From: an uncultured Acetatifactor sp. | GTDB taxonomy: Bacteria; Bacillota; Clostridia; Lachnospirales; Lachnospiraceae | Direction: 5' to 3' | DNA length: 5,488 nucleotides | Assembly (NCBI GenBank): GCA_910577185.1 | Contig: CAJTLR010000001.1 | Span: 1 to 5,488, forward strand | Shown here: positions 5,251 to 5,488 of the stretch, piece by piece | How the letters are laid out: each line of letters begins with the position of its first letter | Position numbering within the stretch: the stretch's first letter is position 1 | Notes under the pieces: model-generated | Told to the model about the DNA's origin: nothing | Database searches by the model: none | Seen by the model: only the letters and a program-made list of their open reading frames with translations | Translations under genes and position numbers: made by a program

Positions 5251-5488
5251 AAGAAAAAGTTATTTGGGGAACTGGATGGATAGCAGCAAAATATGTTGGA
5301 ACATTAAGACATAACGATATTTCTTTTTTTATAGACAGTGATATAGAAAAGAAAGGAAAGACATTTTTGGGGCGTCCGGTTAAAATGCCGGATGAGATAA
5401 AATCTTGGGATAATATAGTTATATATATTCAGATTAATTTTTATGAGGAAATAGCAGAATTACTGAGAAAAAAAAATCTGGTGGAGGG
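5247..5488 (+). CDS. Rossmann-like protein of glycan-cluster type, 3' end outside the window
   Basis: An open frame starts at ATG 5247 and continues to the window edge, giving 80 full codons without a stop; an in-frame TGA at 5223-5225 limits the start. The protein begins with a short beta strand and a glycine-rich turn, VIWGTGWIA (residues 5-13), followed by a second strand ending in an acidic residue, FFIDSD at 27-32, then a FLGRPV stretch at 40-45 and a third strand NIVIYIQI at 56-63. This is the pattern of the small NAD- or nucleotide-sugar-binding Rossmann domain found at the N-terminus of many proteins in capsule and exopolysaccharide clusters, sometimes fused to methyltransferase or other domains. 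The ribosome-binding site is weak (AGG at 5242-5244, very close), which fits translation coupled through the ATGA overlap with the preceding frame. Function cannot be assigned because the rest is missing. Confidence 0.75.
   Translation, partial: MKEKVIWGTGWIAAKYVGTLRHNDISFFIDSDIEKKGKTFLGRPVKMPDEIKSWDNIVIYIQINFYEEIAELLRKKNLVE

Overview
The window looks like a chromosomal accessory region of a Firmicute, probably a gut clostridium of the Lachnospiraceae type. This is inferred from strong AGGAGG-like ribosome-binding sites, moderate and very uneven GC, and LicD/TagD-type surface-glycan genes; no marker gene fixes the species. All convincing genes lie on the + strand and are tightly packed, as in one operon that continues past the right edge.

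Layout: (1) 1-350 is GC-rich (37 of 60 bases are G or C in 61-120) with no recognisable gene but several compact hairpins, and may be the end of a decayed mobile or structured-RNA element. (2) 351-789 is AT-rich (17 of 60 in 361-420), non-coding, with a 10-bp inverted repeat, an 8-bp direct repeat and a candidate extended -10 promoter; it looks like the control region of the operon. (3) 790-1647 encodes a LicD-family phospho-alcohol transferase. (4) 1686-2114 encodes an HxGH cytidylyltransferase (TagD/ECT type). (5) 2133-3158 encodes a PdxA/PdxA2-family dehydrogenase. (6) 3178-5052 encodes an AsnB-type glutamine-dependent amidotransferase. (7) 5054-5250 carries what reads as a small gene broken by one stop and one frameshift. 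(8) From 5247 a Rossmann-like protein begins and runs off the window.

Together the genes suggest a pathway that decorates a surface glycan. The cytidylyltransferase would make a CDP-activated small alcohol, and LicD would transfer the phospho-alcohol to a sugar. The AsnB homologue would amidate a carboxylate, perhaps a uronic acid. The PdxA homologue, whose known relatives turn 4-carbon phospho-acids into 3-carbon phosphates, could supply the precursor. The linking of PdxA with LicD and a cytidylyltransferase is the most unusual part of the window; the chemistry proposed for it is inference. GC content differs sharply between neighbouring genes (38 of 60 within pdxA, 18 of 60 within asnB), suggesting a mosaic cluster assembled by transfer.
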